From JALCOL01 sp022649665 (GTDB taxonomy: Bacteria; Bacillota; Bacilli; Lactobacillales; Enterococcaceae), in NCBI GenBank assembly GCA_030372335.1, contig JAUDCW010000012.1: a DNA stretch of 64,000 bases, one strand, 5' to 3'. Made by a program: the position numbers and the translations under genes. How positions within the stretch are numbered: position 1 is the stretch's first letter; the number at the start of each line of letters is the position of its first letter. This document shows positions 1 through 8,796 of this stretch, in pieces. Under the pieces are notes generated by a model. The model searched no databases. It saw only the letters and a program-made list of their open reading frames with translations, and had not been told where the DNA came from.

Positions 1-511
1 ACGAATACCCTTTTGCAGCCGCAGCCGCGGCTTCCTTGATCACAAAAAGGTCTCCAGCGATCCCGCGGCGCTCCTCTTTGTGTTCCTGCGGGGCTGAGGC
101 GACATCATCTGCGATCGGCAGAGAAACCGCCTCCAGATCTTCAAGTTCTGCCAGTTCGATCCCGACGTCAAAATTCATGACATCTCCGGCATAATTTCCG
201 AAAAGACAAAGAACGCCGGCTCCCTGATCTGCTTGGCGGATCGCTTCAAGGACCGTTCCTGGTGTCGGGGCGGCAAAAACGTTCCCGATCGCGACAGCAT
301 CGACCAGATTTTTTCCCAGCAGTCCAGCGAAGAGCGGCTCATGACCGCTGCCGCCGCCGCTGACGATCCCGACTTTGCCTTTCTCTTTTTCTTTGCGAAA
401 TAAAACACGTTCATTCGTTTCAGAGCGTGCGATCCGCTTTTTCTCAGAAGCCAAAAAACCGTTGATCATCTCGTTGACCAAGTTTTCTTTACTATTTAGC
501 ACCTTTTTCAT
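1..511 (-). CDS. dhaK: DhaK-like dihydroxyacetone kinase subunit, 3' end cut by window
   Basis: The 170 visible N-terminal residues match the DhaK substrate-binding family, including the VSGGGSGHEP glycine motif near residues 51-60 and the later NYAGDVMNF and DDVASAP stretches. DhaK binds dihydroxyacetone covalently; in PTS-dependent systems DhaL and DhaM complete phosphorylation to DHAP. The ATG at 509-511 is preceded by GGGAG. It is the last visible gene of the sugar operon starting at 3958, 69 nt behind the isomerase and separated from it by a 9-bp hairpin. The catalytic histidine region and any dhaL/dhaM lie outside the window, so a PTS-type versus ATP-type kinase cannot be decided here. 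Confidence 0.85.
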   Translation of the reverse strand, partial: MKKVLNSKENLVNEMINGFLASEKKRIARSETNERVLFRKEKEKGKVGIVSGGGSGHEPLFAGLLGKNLVDAVAIGNVFAAPTPGTVLEAIRQADQGAGVLCLFGNYAGDVMNFDVGIELAELEDLEAVSLPIADDVASAPQEHKEERRGIAGDLFVIKEAAAAAAKGYS

Positions 512-536
512 GAATTCATCTCCCGGAATAAAGAAA

Positions 537-572
537 GCGCTTTTGTGTTTAGCCACAGCTAATCAAAAGCGC
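537..572 (-). other. Intercistronic hairpin before dhaK
   Basis: A perfect 9-bp stem (GCGCTTTTG pairing with CAAAAGCGC) lies in the 69-nt gap between the isomerase gene and dhaK. It is followed on the minus strand by TTTCTTTATT, a weak T-tract. It could be a leaky terminator or an RNA processing or stability element that lowers dhaK expression relative to the upstream genes. Confidence 0.5.
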
Positions 573-580
573 CCTCCTTT

Positions 581-1126
581 TTATCGATCTCTAATTTCAC
601 GTTTTACATTCGGATTTGTGAATACATCGTATTCATCGAAACTCGGTGAAGAAAATTCACTGACTACAGCACCTTCTTCTCCCGCTTTGAACCAATGCCA
701 AGTCCGCGGCGGAATTGTAAATTGTTCCCCTGGCAGCAAAATATATTCTTTGCTTGCTGTATAAAACTTTTTATTTTTCTCAGGAACACTGACACTGATT
801 TCATCTGAGTTCAGCGGAGTCCCATCATCCACATATAGATAGACTTTCCCCCAGCGGCAGCGGAACGTTTCTTGCTTGCCTAGCTTCCCATCAATATCAG
901 GATGCTGATGTTCCGGGCAAGCTTGATCAGGAAGCAATACCATTTCTTTTGCGCAGTATCGTTCATTATTCACATACAGAATTAGATTCAACCCTTCTTC
1001 ATCCAAATTTTCTAATCCGAAGTCGGCATAATCGATCGATTCCAACTCTTTCTCCGTAAAAGCAATTTCAGATTCTCCGTAAATTTTTTTTACTTGTTCT
1101 TTGTAGCTTTCTGGAATTTTAGCCAT
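581..1126 (-). CDS. D-lyxose isomerase-like cupin sugar isomerase
   Basis: This 181-residue protein resembles the D-lyxose ketol-isomerase family (B. subtilis YdaE type), which interconverts D-lyxose and D-xylulose and also acts on D-mannose/fructose. The metal-site region HQHPDIDGKLGKQETFRCRWG near residues 75-95 and a second cupin motif, PPRTWHW, near residue 140 are visible. The ATG at 1126 is preferred over an in-frame GTG at 1135 because CGGGAG sits 8 nt upstream. The gene follows a fructose-type PTS, so the physiological substrate may be a sugar phosphate rather than a free sugar; that part is inference. Confidence 0.8.
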   Translation of the reverse strand: MAKIPESYKEQVKKIYGESEIAFTEKELESIDYADFGLENLDEEGLNLILYVNNERYCAKEMVLLPDQACPEHQHPDIDGKLGKQETFRCRWGKVYLYVDDGTPLNSDEISVSVPEKNKKFYTASKEYILLPGEQFTIPPRTWHWFKAGEEGAVVSEFSSPSFDEYDVFTNPNVKREIRDR

Positions 1127-1149
1127 TTTCTTCACTCCCGTTTTTTAGA

Positions 1150-2262
1150 TTAAGAAATTTTCAATTCCGAAAAATCGATATCTTTTTCGTCCTCTGTATT
1201 TTGTAGTTTCACTGAGTCGACAGCAACTGGTTTCTTTAATATAAATAAGAGAATCGCATCGATCAATGAGCCGATTATTAAAGCCGCGAACCATGCCAAT
1301 GGTTTTGTCATTGTTACCATTGCAAAAAGTCCACCGTGGGGAACAGGTGAAGCTGCGCCCCAATACATACTCAATGCTCCGCCGATCCCGGCTCCGATCC
1401 CTGTCGAAACAATGCATCGCCATAAATCATTAAAGATAATAGGATAGCACCCTTCAGTAATCATACAGACGCCCATTGGAAATGCTGTCTTTAAGGTTTC
1501 TACTTCCATGCGATCATAAATATTTTTATGGAATATCTTTTGGAAGAAGTAAGCCATCGTCATCCCAAACGGTGTCACCATTGATGCCAGCATCAATACG
1601 GCCATAGGCTGATTAATGCCTTCAGCTTGCAGAGAAAGAAGAAATGCAAACACTACCTTATTAATTGGTCCACCGTAGTCAACTGCTGATAAAACACCTA
1701 CGATTAGTCCGAACATTAACTTTTGACTTGTGTCCAATCCAAGTAAAAATTCATTCAAAGCTTGAGTAAATGCAGCAATTGGATATCCCAAAATGTAGTA
1801 CATTATAAAACCGACTGCTAAAGATGAAATAAAAGGAATGATGAGCATTGGTTTCAATCCTTCAGCCCACGTCGGCACTTTGATCTTGTCACGTAAAAAC
1901 TTCGTCAAGTATCCAGCGATATAACCGCCAATAAATCCGCCAATAAATCCAGCATTCATGTTGATCGATATTAACCCGACTAGAAAACCAGGAGCGATCC
2001 CGGGCTTATCTGCAATTGAAAATGAAATCCCAGTACCAATGACAACAGGCAACATTCCGAGAACCAGTCCGCCCATCGTATACATTACATCCGGGAAACT
2101 GTAGCCGTGTTGGATATTCTGAATGGTCGTCCCATGAAGAAGACTCCCAAAAGCTAACATAAAACCGCCACTAACAACGATTGGAATTAAATAGGAAATT
2201 GCCGTCAACGCGTGCTGCTTAAGATTTGTAAATAACTTACCGCTTTGTTTCACGTCGGCCAT
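1150..2262 (-). CDS. PTS fructose-type EIIC permease
   Basis: This 370-residue polytopic membrane protein is the sugar-translocating IIC component of a fructose/mannitol-family PTS. The glycine-rich GGFIGGFIGGYIAGYL segment, the GGPINK motif and the final GSLIDAILLF helix are typical of fructose EIIC. An ATG at 2262 with AAAGGG 8 nt upstream is favoured over a GTG at 2271. It lies 5 nt after the IIB gene and completes a split IIA/IIB/IIC set. Specificity cannot be read from the sequence; the neighbouring lyxose-isomerase-like protein and aldolase suggest an aldose or ketose other than plain fructose. Confidence 0.85.
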   Translation of the reverse strand: MADVKQSGKLFTNLKQHALTAISYLIPIVVSGGFMLAFGSLLHGTTIQNIQHGYSFPDVMYTMGGLVLGMLPVVIGTGISFSIADKPGIAPGFLVGLISINMNAGFIGGFIGGYIAGYLTKFLRDKIKVPTWAEGLKPMLIIPFISSLAVGFIMYYILGYPIAAFTQALNEFLLGLDTSQKLMFGLIVGVLSAVDYGGPINKVVFAFLLSLQAEGINQPMAVLMLASMVTPFGMTMAYFFQKIFHKNIYDRMEVETLKTAFPMGVCMITEGCYPIIFNDLWRCIVSTGIGAGIGGALSMYWGAASPVPHGGLFAMVTMTKPLAWFAALIIGSLIDAILLFILKKPVAVDSVKLQNTEDEKDIDFSELKIS

Positions 2263-2267
2263 CTTTT

Positions 2268-2582
2268 TCACCCTTTCTGAACGACTTCTTCAACCTTTTC
2301 GATAAATTTGTTTGGCGATTTGATCACTACCTCTGTCGGAACCTCAATGGTCCGGATTCCTTTAAAGCGTTCTTTCCCATTTACTTTTACATCTGCCGCG
2401 ATAATTACAACATCAGCATCTTTCAGCATTTCTTCAGGAATCGGATCTTCCGTCCCAATCGTCCCTTGTGTTTCAATATGAATTTCATGTCCTGCCTTTT
2501 TGGCAGCATTCACCAATTTCTCCTTAGCAATATACGTATGTGCGATTCCTGCAGTACAAGCTGCTATCCCAACGATTTTCAT
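2268..2582 (-). CDS. PTS fructose-type EIIB
   Basis: This 104-residue cytoplasmic IIB domain carries the phosphorylated cysteine in the N-terminal AACTAGIAHTYIA motif (family form CPTGIAHT). It transfers phosphate from EIIA to the incoming sugar at EIIC. The ATG at 2582 follows GAGAGGAG. The ORF reads open further upstream to 2624, but that extension overlaps the IIA gene and has no start signal. It sits between the IIA and IIC genes of the same operon. Confidence 0.88.
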   Translation of the reverse strand: MKIVGIAACTAGIAHTYIAKEKLVNAAKKAGHEIHIETQGTIGTEDPIPEEMLKDADVVIIAADVKVNGKERFKGIRTIEVPTEVVIKSPNKFIEKVEEVVQKG

Positions 2583-2598
2583 GATTGGTTCTCCTCTC

Positions 2599-3057
2599 TT
2601 ATAAAAAAGCCTCCCGCATCTCATGAACGGTGGTAGCGTTCAGCAGATTTTCAACTACTTCGTCATTTCCTAATTTTCCTGCTAATGCAGCCAGCATCCG
2701 CAAATGCTCACTTTCTCCTCCATCGCCAGCTTTGACACAAAACAGGCAAACGATCCTGACTGGCTTTTCATCCAACGATTCCCAAGGGATTTCATTTTTG
2801 AATTTGCCGATTGCGATCCCGTTTTTGATAACGCTTTCACTTTGGCCATGAGGAATGGCAATATAATTGCCGATTCCTGTTTTCCCCAGTGATTCCCGAT
2901 AATAAATATCCTTGATGAACGCTTCGATATCTGAAATATATCCATTTTTAAGCAGCAAATTTGCTAATTCTTTAATAGCTTCATCTTTTGTCTTTCCAGG
3001 AAGATCTACACCCATAATTTTTTCATTTAAGATTTTTTCTAAGGCTATTTTTTCCAC
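2599..3057 (-). CDS. PTS fructose/mannitol-type EIIA
   Basis: This 152-residue IIA domain has the active-site histidine in YIAIPHGQSE near residue 67, as in the PTS_EIIA_2 family. It relays phosphate from HPr to the IIB protein. The start is a GTG at 3055-3057 with GAGGAGG upstream. It lies 28 nt after the aldolase gene, second in the operon. Confidence 0.87.
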   Translation of the reverse strand: MEKIALEKILNEKIMGVDLPGKTKDEAIKELANLLLKNGYISDIEAFIKDIYYRESLGKTGIGNYIAIPHGQSESVIKNGIAIGKFKNEIPWESLDEKPVRIVCLFCVKAGDGGESEHLRMLAALAGKLGNDEVVENLLNATTVHEMREAFL

Positions 3058-3085
3058 GGAACTTCCTCCTCAAAAGGTGAATATT

Positions 3086-3958
3086 TTATTGATAGTAGCA
3101 TTTTACTTTATCATCAGATTTAAATAATTTGATCTTATGCAGCGCCGTTTCTTTTGATGCCTTGATACAATCTGGGAAGATTACATTAGGTTCTCTTATT
3201 TCAGCATTTCCATTATCTAAAATTTCACGTAATTTATCTGTGAACGAAATTTTAATGTCAGAAGAAATATTGATTTTAGAAATTCCTAATTCAACCGATT
3301 CACCGATTTCTTTATCAGGATTGCTGGACCCGCCATGCAGTACTAAGGGAATATCGACGATCTCAGTGATTTCTTTTAAGATATCCAATCTTAGCTGAGG
3401 TTTCACATCTTTTGGATAGATTCCATGAGCAGTCCCGATCGCAATTGCTAGCGAATCGATACCAGTCCGTTCGACAAATTCTTTTGCCATATCAGGCTCC
3501 GTATATGTGATCTCGCTGACGCCGCCTTCAACTGTATTCCCAGTATCACCGATCGTCCCTAGTTCAGCCTCAACTGATACACCAACAGCATGCGCAGCCT
3601 CGACTACTTTTTGAGTAACTGCAATATTTTCTTCAAAAGGAAGGTGAGAACTATCGATCATTACCGAAGTAAACCCAAGCTGAATCGCGTGAATCACTTC
3701 ATCAAAAGAAGAGCCATGATCTAAATGAATGCAGAAAGGAATTTTCGAATGATTTGCTTCATAAATTACTTGACTGATAAAACTATCGCGAAGAAATTCC
3801 AACTCTTTCGGGTGAATCGCCATCAGAAAAGGCGATTGCGCCTCTTCACAAGCTTCCATGACAGCAGTGAGTAATTGTCCTGATCCTGCATTAAAAGCCG
3901 GAACGGCAAAATGATTTTTTTGCGCAACATCCAACATTTCTTTACCTGAAATTAGCAT
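3086..3958 (-). CDS. Class II ketose-bisphosphate aldolase family protein
   Basis: This 290-residue protein belongs to the zinc-dependent class II fructose/tagatose-bisphosphate aldolase family. Seen are the HLDHGSS metal/catalytic motif near residue 82, EAELGTIGD near 130, the zinc histidine in IAIGTAHGIYP near 178, and LHGGSS and KINISSDI at the phosphate site. Family members split ketose 1,6-bisphosphates to DHAP and an aldehyde. As first gene of an operon that ends in a dihydroxyacetone kinase, it may instead act on a ketose 6-phosphate and release free dihydroxyacetone. The ATG at 3958 follows GGGAGAA. Confidence 0.82.
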   Translation of the reverse strand: MLISGKEMLDVAQKNHFAVPAFNAGSGQLLTAVMEACEEAQSPFLMAIHPKELEFLRDSFISQVIYEANHSKIPFCIHLDHGSSFDEVIHAIQLGFTSVMIDSSHLPFEENIAVTQKVVEAAHAVGVSVEAELGTIGDTGNTVEGGVSEITYTEPDMAKEFVERTGIDSLAIAIGTAHGIYPKDVKPQLRLDILKEITEIVDIPLVLHGGSSNPDKEIGESVELGISKINISSDIKISFTDKLREILDNGNAEIREPNVIFPDCIKASKETALHKIKLFKSDDKVKCYYQ

Positions 3959-3980
3959 GAGTTCTCCCTCTTTCTTTTAG

Positions 3981-3995
3981 GAAAATATAATTTTC
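3981..3995. promoter_or_regulatory. Inverted repeat GAAAATATAATTTTC, candidate DeoR operator
   Basis: A perfect 6-bp-arm palindrome lies just downstream of the -10 box of the minus-strand sugar operon, where a bound repressor would block elongation. A related palindrome is found at 4065-4078 near the regulator gene. Binding by the divergent DeoR protein is inferred from position only. Confidence 0.5.
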
Positions 3996-4008
3996 TTTTA
4001 CAAAAAGA

Positions 4009-4037
4009 AGTATACGCTTACAAGAAATATAAGTCAA
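4009..4037 (-). promoter_or_regulatory. Sugar operon promoter overlapped by a cre-like site
   Basis: On the minus strand TTGACT (4032-4037) and TATACT (4009-4014) are separated by 17 nt. TGTAAGCGTATACT at 4009-4022 matches the catabolite-responsive element consensus at most positions and covers the -10 box, so CcpA repression in the presence of preferred sugars is likely. Confidence 0.65.
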
Positions 4038-4064
4038 TGATATTTTCGTTTAATATTTTTATTA

Positions 4065-4078
4065 TTTCTTAAAAGAAA
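4065..4078. promoter_or_regulatory. Inverted repeat TTTCTTAAAAGAAA, candidate operator
   Basis: Perfect arms TTTCTT and AAGAAA flank AA. It lies between the divergent promoters, about 40 nt upstream of the -10 box TATAAT (4115-4120) of the DeoR gene. It is a plausible autoregulatory or shared operator; no experimental support is available from sequence. Confidence 0.4.
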
Positions 4079-4147
4079 GTATATTATTTTCTTTTCTTTT
4101 CTTCATTGATAGATTATAATGAATAGCGAAAAGGAGGTAGAAACGAT

Positions 4148-4924
4148 ATGTTAGCAGCTGAGAGACAGCAATTAATTTATAAGCAAGTTTGCGATCATGG
4201 AATCGTCTATGTAAATGAACTCGTGAAAGAGCTTGACGTTTCAGCCCCGACTGTCCGAAACGATTTAGATAAATTAGTAAAAAAAAATCACTTCATTTCC
4301 AGAATCCACGGGGGAATCACTTTAAATAATACCCAAGCGCCAAATGATTATTCAGGACATATTACTTCCTATAATGAAAGAAGAATTACTAGTCGAAAAG
4401 AAAAGAAAGAAATCGCAAATAAAGCAGTCGAGTTGATCAACGAAGGAGAAACTTTGATGCTAGATTCAAGTTCGACCTGTCTCGAGCTTGCGAATGCATT
4501 AAAAAGGCAAAAAAAAATTACTGTCATTACGAATGGACTTGCAACTGCAAGTGTTTTAAATCGTAATCCCGCAGTCACTACCGTGGTCATTGGCGGTGTG
4601 TTAAAAACTGACTCAAATACGATCGTTTATGACGAATTGGAAAATACTTTTCTTAAATATTCAAATATTGACAAATATTTCTTTTCGGCCTCTGGACTAT
4701 CGCTTGAAGCTGGTTTCTCTGAATATGATTTTTTAGAAGTCAAACATAAAAGAGCAAATGTACTAGCAGCAAAACAGTCCATTGCTTTGATCGATAATTC
4801 CAAATTTGATAAAGATTCCAGCTCGACTTTCTGCAATCTCTCTGAAGTAGATTACTTAGTGACAGATTCTAGTCTAGCCCCGGATACTAAGTTGCAATAT
4901 CAAAAAAAGATCACTATTCTATAA
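4148..4924 (+). CDS. DeoR-family transcriptional regulator
   Basis: This 258-residue protein has an N-terminal DeoR helix-turn-helix (residues 5-55, with APTVRNDLDKLVKK as the recognition region) and a C-terminal sugar-phosphate sensor domain with the DSSSTCLELA motif near residue 100. Such proteins repress carbohydrate operons until a phosphosugar binds. It is transcribed away from the PTS/aldolase operon and most likely controls it. The ATG at 4148 is preceded by AAAAGGAGG and a TATAAT box at 4115-4120. Confidence 0.9.
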   Translation: MLAAERQQLIYKQVCDHGIVYVNELVKELDVSAPTVRNDLDKLVKKNHFISRIHGGITLNNTQAPNDYSGHITSYNERRITSRKEKKEIANKAVELINEGETLMLDSSSTCLELANALKRQKKITVITNGLATASVLNRNPAVTTVVIGGVLKTDSNTIVYDELENTFLKYSNIDKYFFSASGLSLEAGFSEYDFLEVKHKRANVLAAKQSIALIDNSKFDKDSSSTFCNLSEVDYLVTDSSLAPDTKLQYQKKITIL

Positions 4925-4929
4925 AAAAA

Positions 4930-4960
4930 CGGAGTTGTGCTATTTGTTAGCACAATTCCG
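4930..4960. terminator. Bidirectional terminator between deoR-type gene and ABC genes
   Basis: CGGAGTTGTGCTA pairs with TAGCACAATTCCG around a 5-nt loop. A run of A before the stem serves the minus-strand genes as a T-tract, and T-rich sequence follows on the plus strand, matching the convergent genes. Confidence 0.85.
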
Positions 4961-4970
4961 CTTATTTTAT

Positions 4971-6227
4971 TTATTTCTCTTTTTCTGTCCGCATCAGCGC
5001 CAAGGATTGTTTCAGCGAAGCAAAGACCCCGTTGGCGTTGTAGATCAAAACATTTGATTTATACATTCTTGCCGAGATCATCATCAACAGAAGCGTGAAG
5101 ACGACAAGGATCGCTACCGACATCAGAGCGCCAGCGGTATTCACCGTTTCATTGGCGAGCCGCGTCGGCATCAAGTAGGAAGAAAGAAACGGAATATATG
5201 AAGTGACTTTCACGACGATATTATTCGGATCGTTCGTTCCGAGCGTGATCCCGAGCATATATCCGCCAAGCGAAAGGTACGTTACTGGCAGGATCGCTTT
5301 TGCGGTGTCTTCGGCTTTATTGACCAGTGAACCGCAAAGGGCCGCGAGAATGGCATAAAGCAGGATCCCCAAGATCACGAATAAAATCGTAAAGACGATA
5401 AACGATCCGCTGATCCCTTTCAAACTGAAGCCTTCCAAAAAAGATTTCGCAAAATCCATCTCTTTGATTTTTGACCAGCTGACGCCGAAGATCAGCCCGT
5501 AAAGCAGAAGCTGCGTTACCGCGACCAGCAGCACACCGACCAGCTTTCCGTAAAAATGCGTGCGGGCTTTAGTACTGGAGAGAATGATCTCCATGATGCG
5601 CGTTCCTTTTTCTGAAGCGATCTCTTGGGCGATGATCTGCGCATAGGTGATGATAAAGACGAACAACACGATCGTCGCTGCGAAGCTGATCATGAATTGG
5701 ATCGCGCCATGATCGTCGCCGACTTTCATCTTGCCTTCATCAAAGCTGACTTTTTTCTTTTCAAATTTAGCCGGCTGCGAGAGCGCAGCTACTTGTTCAG
5801 CCGTCAAACCAAACTGCTGGGCGCGTGCACTTGACTGCAGACCGCTCAAAAGCTGCTGGATCTGGAGATCTGTTGATTGTCCTAGTGAAGAAGTACTGAG
5901 CAGTTCGCCCGAAATTTGATCGCCAGAGATCGTAACGGATAATAATGCATCGATTTTTTCATTTTTCAGCTGCTTCTCGCCTTCTTTTTCAGAAGAAAGC
6001 GCGACAAAATCGTACTCCTTGTCCTTTGAAGCTGCTAGTGTCTTGGCGACTTCCGCATTTTGCGAATAAATCCCGATTTTATTGATATCGTTTGCCTGCG
6101 AGGCAAAGAACCCGGCCAAATAAACGATCCCCAACATAATAAACGGAATCAAGATCATGATCAAAAAAGAGAGCGATTTGACATTTTTTCGGTAGACGTC
6201 TAAGGCAATGACCCAAAATTTACGCAT
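4971..6227 (-). CDS. ABC-2 type permease, YhaP/NatB-like
   Basis: This 418-residue membrane subunit has an N-terminal transmembrane helix (residues 12-35), a large extracytoplasmic domain (about 35-170) and a C-terminal block of five or six helices, the layout of NatB/YhaP export permeases. The ATG at 6227 is chosen because the preceding residues of the longer reading frame have no family character. It overlaps the ATPase stop by 8 nt, so the two are translationally coupled. NatAB members export sodium; the substrate here is not known. Confidence 0.82.
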   Translation of the reverse strand: MRKFWVIALDVYRKNVKSLSFLIMILIPFIMLGIVYLAGFFASQANDINKIGIYSQNAEVAKTLAASKDKEYDFVALSSEKEGEKQLKNEKIDALLSVTISGDQISGELLSTSSLGQSTDLQIQQLLSGLQSSARAQQFGLTAEQVAALSQPAKFEKKKVSFDEGKMKVGDDHGAIQFMISFAATIVLFVFIITYAQIIAQEIASEKGTRIMEIILSSTKARTHFYGKLVGVLLVAVTQLLLYGLIFGVSWSKIKEMDFAKSFLEGFSLKGISGSFIVFTILFVILGILLYAILAALCGSLVNKAEDTAKAILPVTYLSLGGYMLGITLGTNDPNNIVVKVTSYIPFLSSYLMPTRLANETVNTAGALMSVAILVVFTLLLMMISARMYKSNVLIYNANGVFASLKQSLALMRTEKEK

Positions 6228-7119
6228 GTGTTTCCTCCGCCTTCCATTTGAATATTTCTTCGAGTGTCGGCGGCTGCTGATTGAACATGGGAATATAACC
6301 ATGGGCCGTCGCGCGCGTGAAGATTTCCTTACCAGCGTCCGGCTCACTCAGCGTGATCTCAAGGCTGCCGTCGTCATGCGCGGCAACTGTTTGTACCCCA
6401 GCTATCTGCTTGATCTCCTCTGCAGCAAGCGGCGACTCCAAATAAACTTTCGTACGGCCGAATGATTCGCGGATCTCATGAACACGGCCATTCAAAACCG
6501 TTTCGCCGTTTTTGAGCATGACCAAATGGTCACAGATCTTCTCAACATTTTCCATATTGTGGCTGGAAAAAATTACGCAGGCGCCGTTTTTCTTCAGCTC
6601 TAAGATCCCGTTTTTCAAGAGTTCCGCATTCACCGGGTCGAGACCGCTGAACGGTTCATCTAAAATGATCAGTTTCGGATCATGGATCAGCGTCGCGATC
6701 AGCTGGACCTTTTGCTGATTTCCTTTTGACAATGATTTGACTTTGTCGGTTTTCTTCCCTTTGACTTCAAATTTCGTCATCCACTCATCGATTTTCGGTT
6801 CGATTTCCTTTTTGGTCTTGCCGCGCAGCCGGGCAAAGTAAATGAGCTGCTCTTCGATCGTTTCTTTCGGATACAATCCGCGTTCTTCCGGCAAATAGCC
6901 GATCAAATTGTATTCAGCAGCCCCTAAATGACTGCCATTCCACAATACTTCTCCGTGATCGGGCCGCAAAAAATCCAAGATCAACCGAAAAGTCGTCGTT
7001 TTGCCGGCACCGTTTTGACCGATCAACCCTAATATTTCACCATCATCGATCTGAAAGCTCAAATGTTCGACGGCATGATAGCTGCCGAACAGTTTGACAA
7101 GGTCTTTGACTTCTAACAT
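6220..7119 (-). CDS. ABC transporter ATPase, YhaQ/NatA-like
   Basis: This 299-residue ATPase has Walker A GQNGAGKTT near residue 35, the signature LSKGNQQKVQL near 134, Walker B LIILDEPFSGLDP and a switch histidine (SSHNM). A C-terminal extension of about 90 residues after the nucleotide-binding domain is typical of ABC-2 exporters. It pairs with the overlapping permease at 4971-6227. The signature LSKGNQ departs from canonical LSGGQ, as is common in this subgroup. Confidence 0.88.
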   Translation of the reverse strand: MLEVKDLVKLFGSYHAVEHLSFQIDDGEILGLIGQNGAGKTTTFRLILDFLRPDHGEVLWNGSHLGAAEYNLIGYLPEERGLYPKETIEEQLIYFARLRGKTKKEIEPKIDEWMTKFEVKGKKTDKVKSLSKGNQQKVQLIATLIHDPKLIILDEPFSGLDPVNAELLKNGILELKKNGACVIFSSHNMENVEKICDHLVMLKNGETVLNGRVHEIRESFGRTKVYLESPLAAEEIKQIAGVQTVAAHDDGSLEITLSEPDAGKEIFTRATAHGYIPMFNQQPPTLEEIFKWKAEETHA

Positions 7120-7137
7120 AGTTTCCTCCTCAAAGAA

Positions 7138-8796
7138 TCAGTTTTTGATTTTAAATGTTTGCGGGGCTTTGCGGTACAAAAAGACCATTCCGACCCCGAA
7201 ATAAACGAAAACGACCGCCGAGATGATCAGCGAGTACGTAAAGCCGCTGGTATGGATCTGGGTATTGATGTAGGAGATCCAGTACAATGCCCCCGAAACG
7301 ATTCGATAGATCGGATTGACGACTTCCATATCACTCGTAAACGGCTGCAGCATATAATAGATGAACAGTTCATGAAAACTGAACAAAAGCATCAAAGCGA
7401 CGAGCAAAATCGTCAATACACCGTAAAATGTCAATGGCAGCCGATTTCCGCTGGCGATGCCGAAAGCGGCAAAGATCAGCCAGACCCCAAGCGCGAACAC
7501 TGCGTTATACTGCACGGTTTTTTTGAAACGAAATAAAAATCCATTGATGATCGCGCGCGGTTCGCGGTAAAAAGGATAGTAAAGCATCGCGATGTCGCAA
7601 TTGACGAACACCATCTGTACGATCTTTTTCCCGTAGCCAAGCAGATAAAAAACAAAGAATAAAAGCGGCAAGATCATCGTCACAATTTCCAACAATTCTT
7701 TTTGAGCGACCGCGCGGCGCGCCAAAATACCTAAAATGATCGCGAGCACGACTACGGCCAGCAGCCCTGCCACGCGGCGCTTCATCCCAGCGTAAAGCAT
7801 CGGGCGGTAGCGCGCAAATAAAAGGGCATTCAGATACTGGCTGCCGGTGTATTTGGCAGGGATCGCTGCATCGGTCAATGTCAATTTTTTCTGCATCTCA
7901 ACACCCGTTGCAAAATACCCCTGATTTTTTACATTCACCAGCGCGGCTTCGGCGATATTTCCTTTTTCCACGCGGTAATGCAAATACTCATTTTCTTTTT
8001 TGAATTTGCTCAGACGCGTCAAAAGCAAGACCACTGCTGCCAAAAGAAACGGAAAGAGCAGAAAATTCCGAAAAACGACTGAAAAATAATATGCTGCTCC
8101 CGAAAAAGCTCCGCCGATCGCAAGCCCCAGCATCACTAGCGAGTAGCCGATAAAAAATGCGGTCCGGTGCGTGAATTTTCGGATGTAAAACACACGGGTC
8201 GCCCATAAACCGAAGAGGTACCCTCCTAAATAAAGAAGCATCCCGTTCAGCAAATAAAAGGGATTGCGGAACAAGATCGCATAAACCAGCAAGGCCGGCA
8301 AATAATAGATCATCTGGTAGCAGCAGTTGACGATCGCTGTATTTTTTAAAAAGACCGTCGGCGACAGTGCAAAGTTCCGCGCAAATGCCAACTCCTTTTG
8401 ATCCATCTGATCGGTCATGCCATTCATGACCATCCACCAAAGCGCAAACCAGATCACCCAAACTGAAAAACCGTCCGCCAGTGAAAGGTGCTTGGGAACG
8501 GGAAAAAACGAAAATCCGCTGCTGAGTGCTTTTGCCAGAAAAGACAAGCCGAACAACCAGATAAATTTGAATATGATCTGTGTCAGCAAGCTGAATGCGG
8601 CCACAAACCAAAAAAGAACCGTTTTCGTATCTTCATCGGCGAAAATTTTCAGCGGGATCTTTTTTCCAAGCCAAGGGATCTTGCGCAAAAAATAAAGCAT
8701 CCCATTCATTTTTTCAAAAAGAGCGACCTGCTGCTTTTCCCACGACTGGTGAAAAGCTTGTCGCCAGTAGCTGCGCCTCAAAATATCAGCTTTCAT
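7138..8796 (-). CDS. ABC transporter permease, large ABC-2 type
   Basis: This 552-residue protein has about twelve predicted hydrophobic helices arranged in two similar halves, with a soluble N-terminal stretch. It overlaps by 11 nt the upstream ATPase gene (8786-9508) and so forms a two-gene exporter, somewhat like EcsAB in layout but longer than EcsB. I do not recognise a substrate. It lies 18 nt upstream of the second ABC pair, so all four genes may be one transcript. Confidence 0.7.
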   Translation of the reverse strand: MKADILRRSYWRQAFHQSWEKQQVALFEKMNGMLYFLRKIPWLGKKIPLKIFADEDTKTVLFWFVAAFSLLTQIIFKFIWLFGLSFLAKALSSGFSFFPVPKHLSLADGFSVWVIWFALWWMVMNGMTDQMDQKELAFARNFALSPTVFLKNTAIVNCCYQMIYYLPALLVYAILFRNPFYLLNGMLLYLGGYLFGLWATRVFYIRKFTHRTAFFIGYSLVMLGLAIGGAFSGAAYYFSVVFRNFLLFPFLLAAVVLLLTRLSKFKKENEYLHYRVEKGNIAEAALVNVKNQGYFATGVEMQKKLTLTDAAIPAKYTGSQYLNALLFARYRPMLYAGMKRRVAGLLAVVVLAIILGILARRAVAQKELLEIVTMILPLLFFVFYLLGYGKKIVQMVFVNCDIAMLYYPFYREPRAIINGFLFRFKKTVQYNAVFALGVWLIFAAFGIASGNRLPLTFYGVLTILLVALMLLFSFHELFIYYMLQPFTSDMEVVNPIYRIVSGALYWISYINTQIHTSGFTYSLIISAVVFVYFGVGMVFLYRKAPQTFKIKN

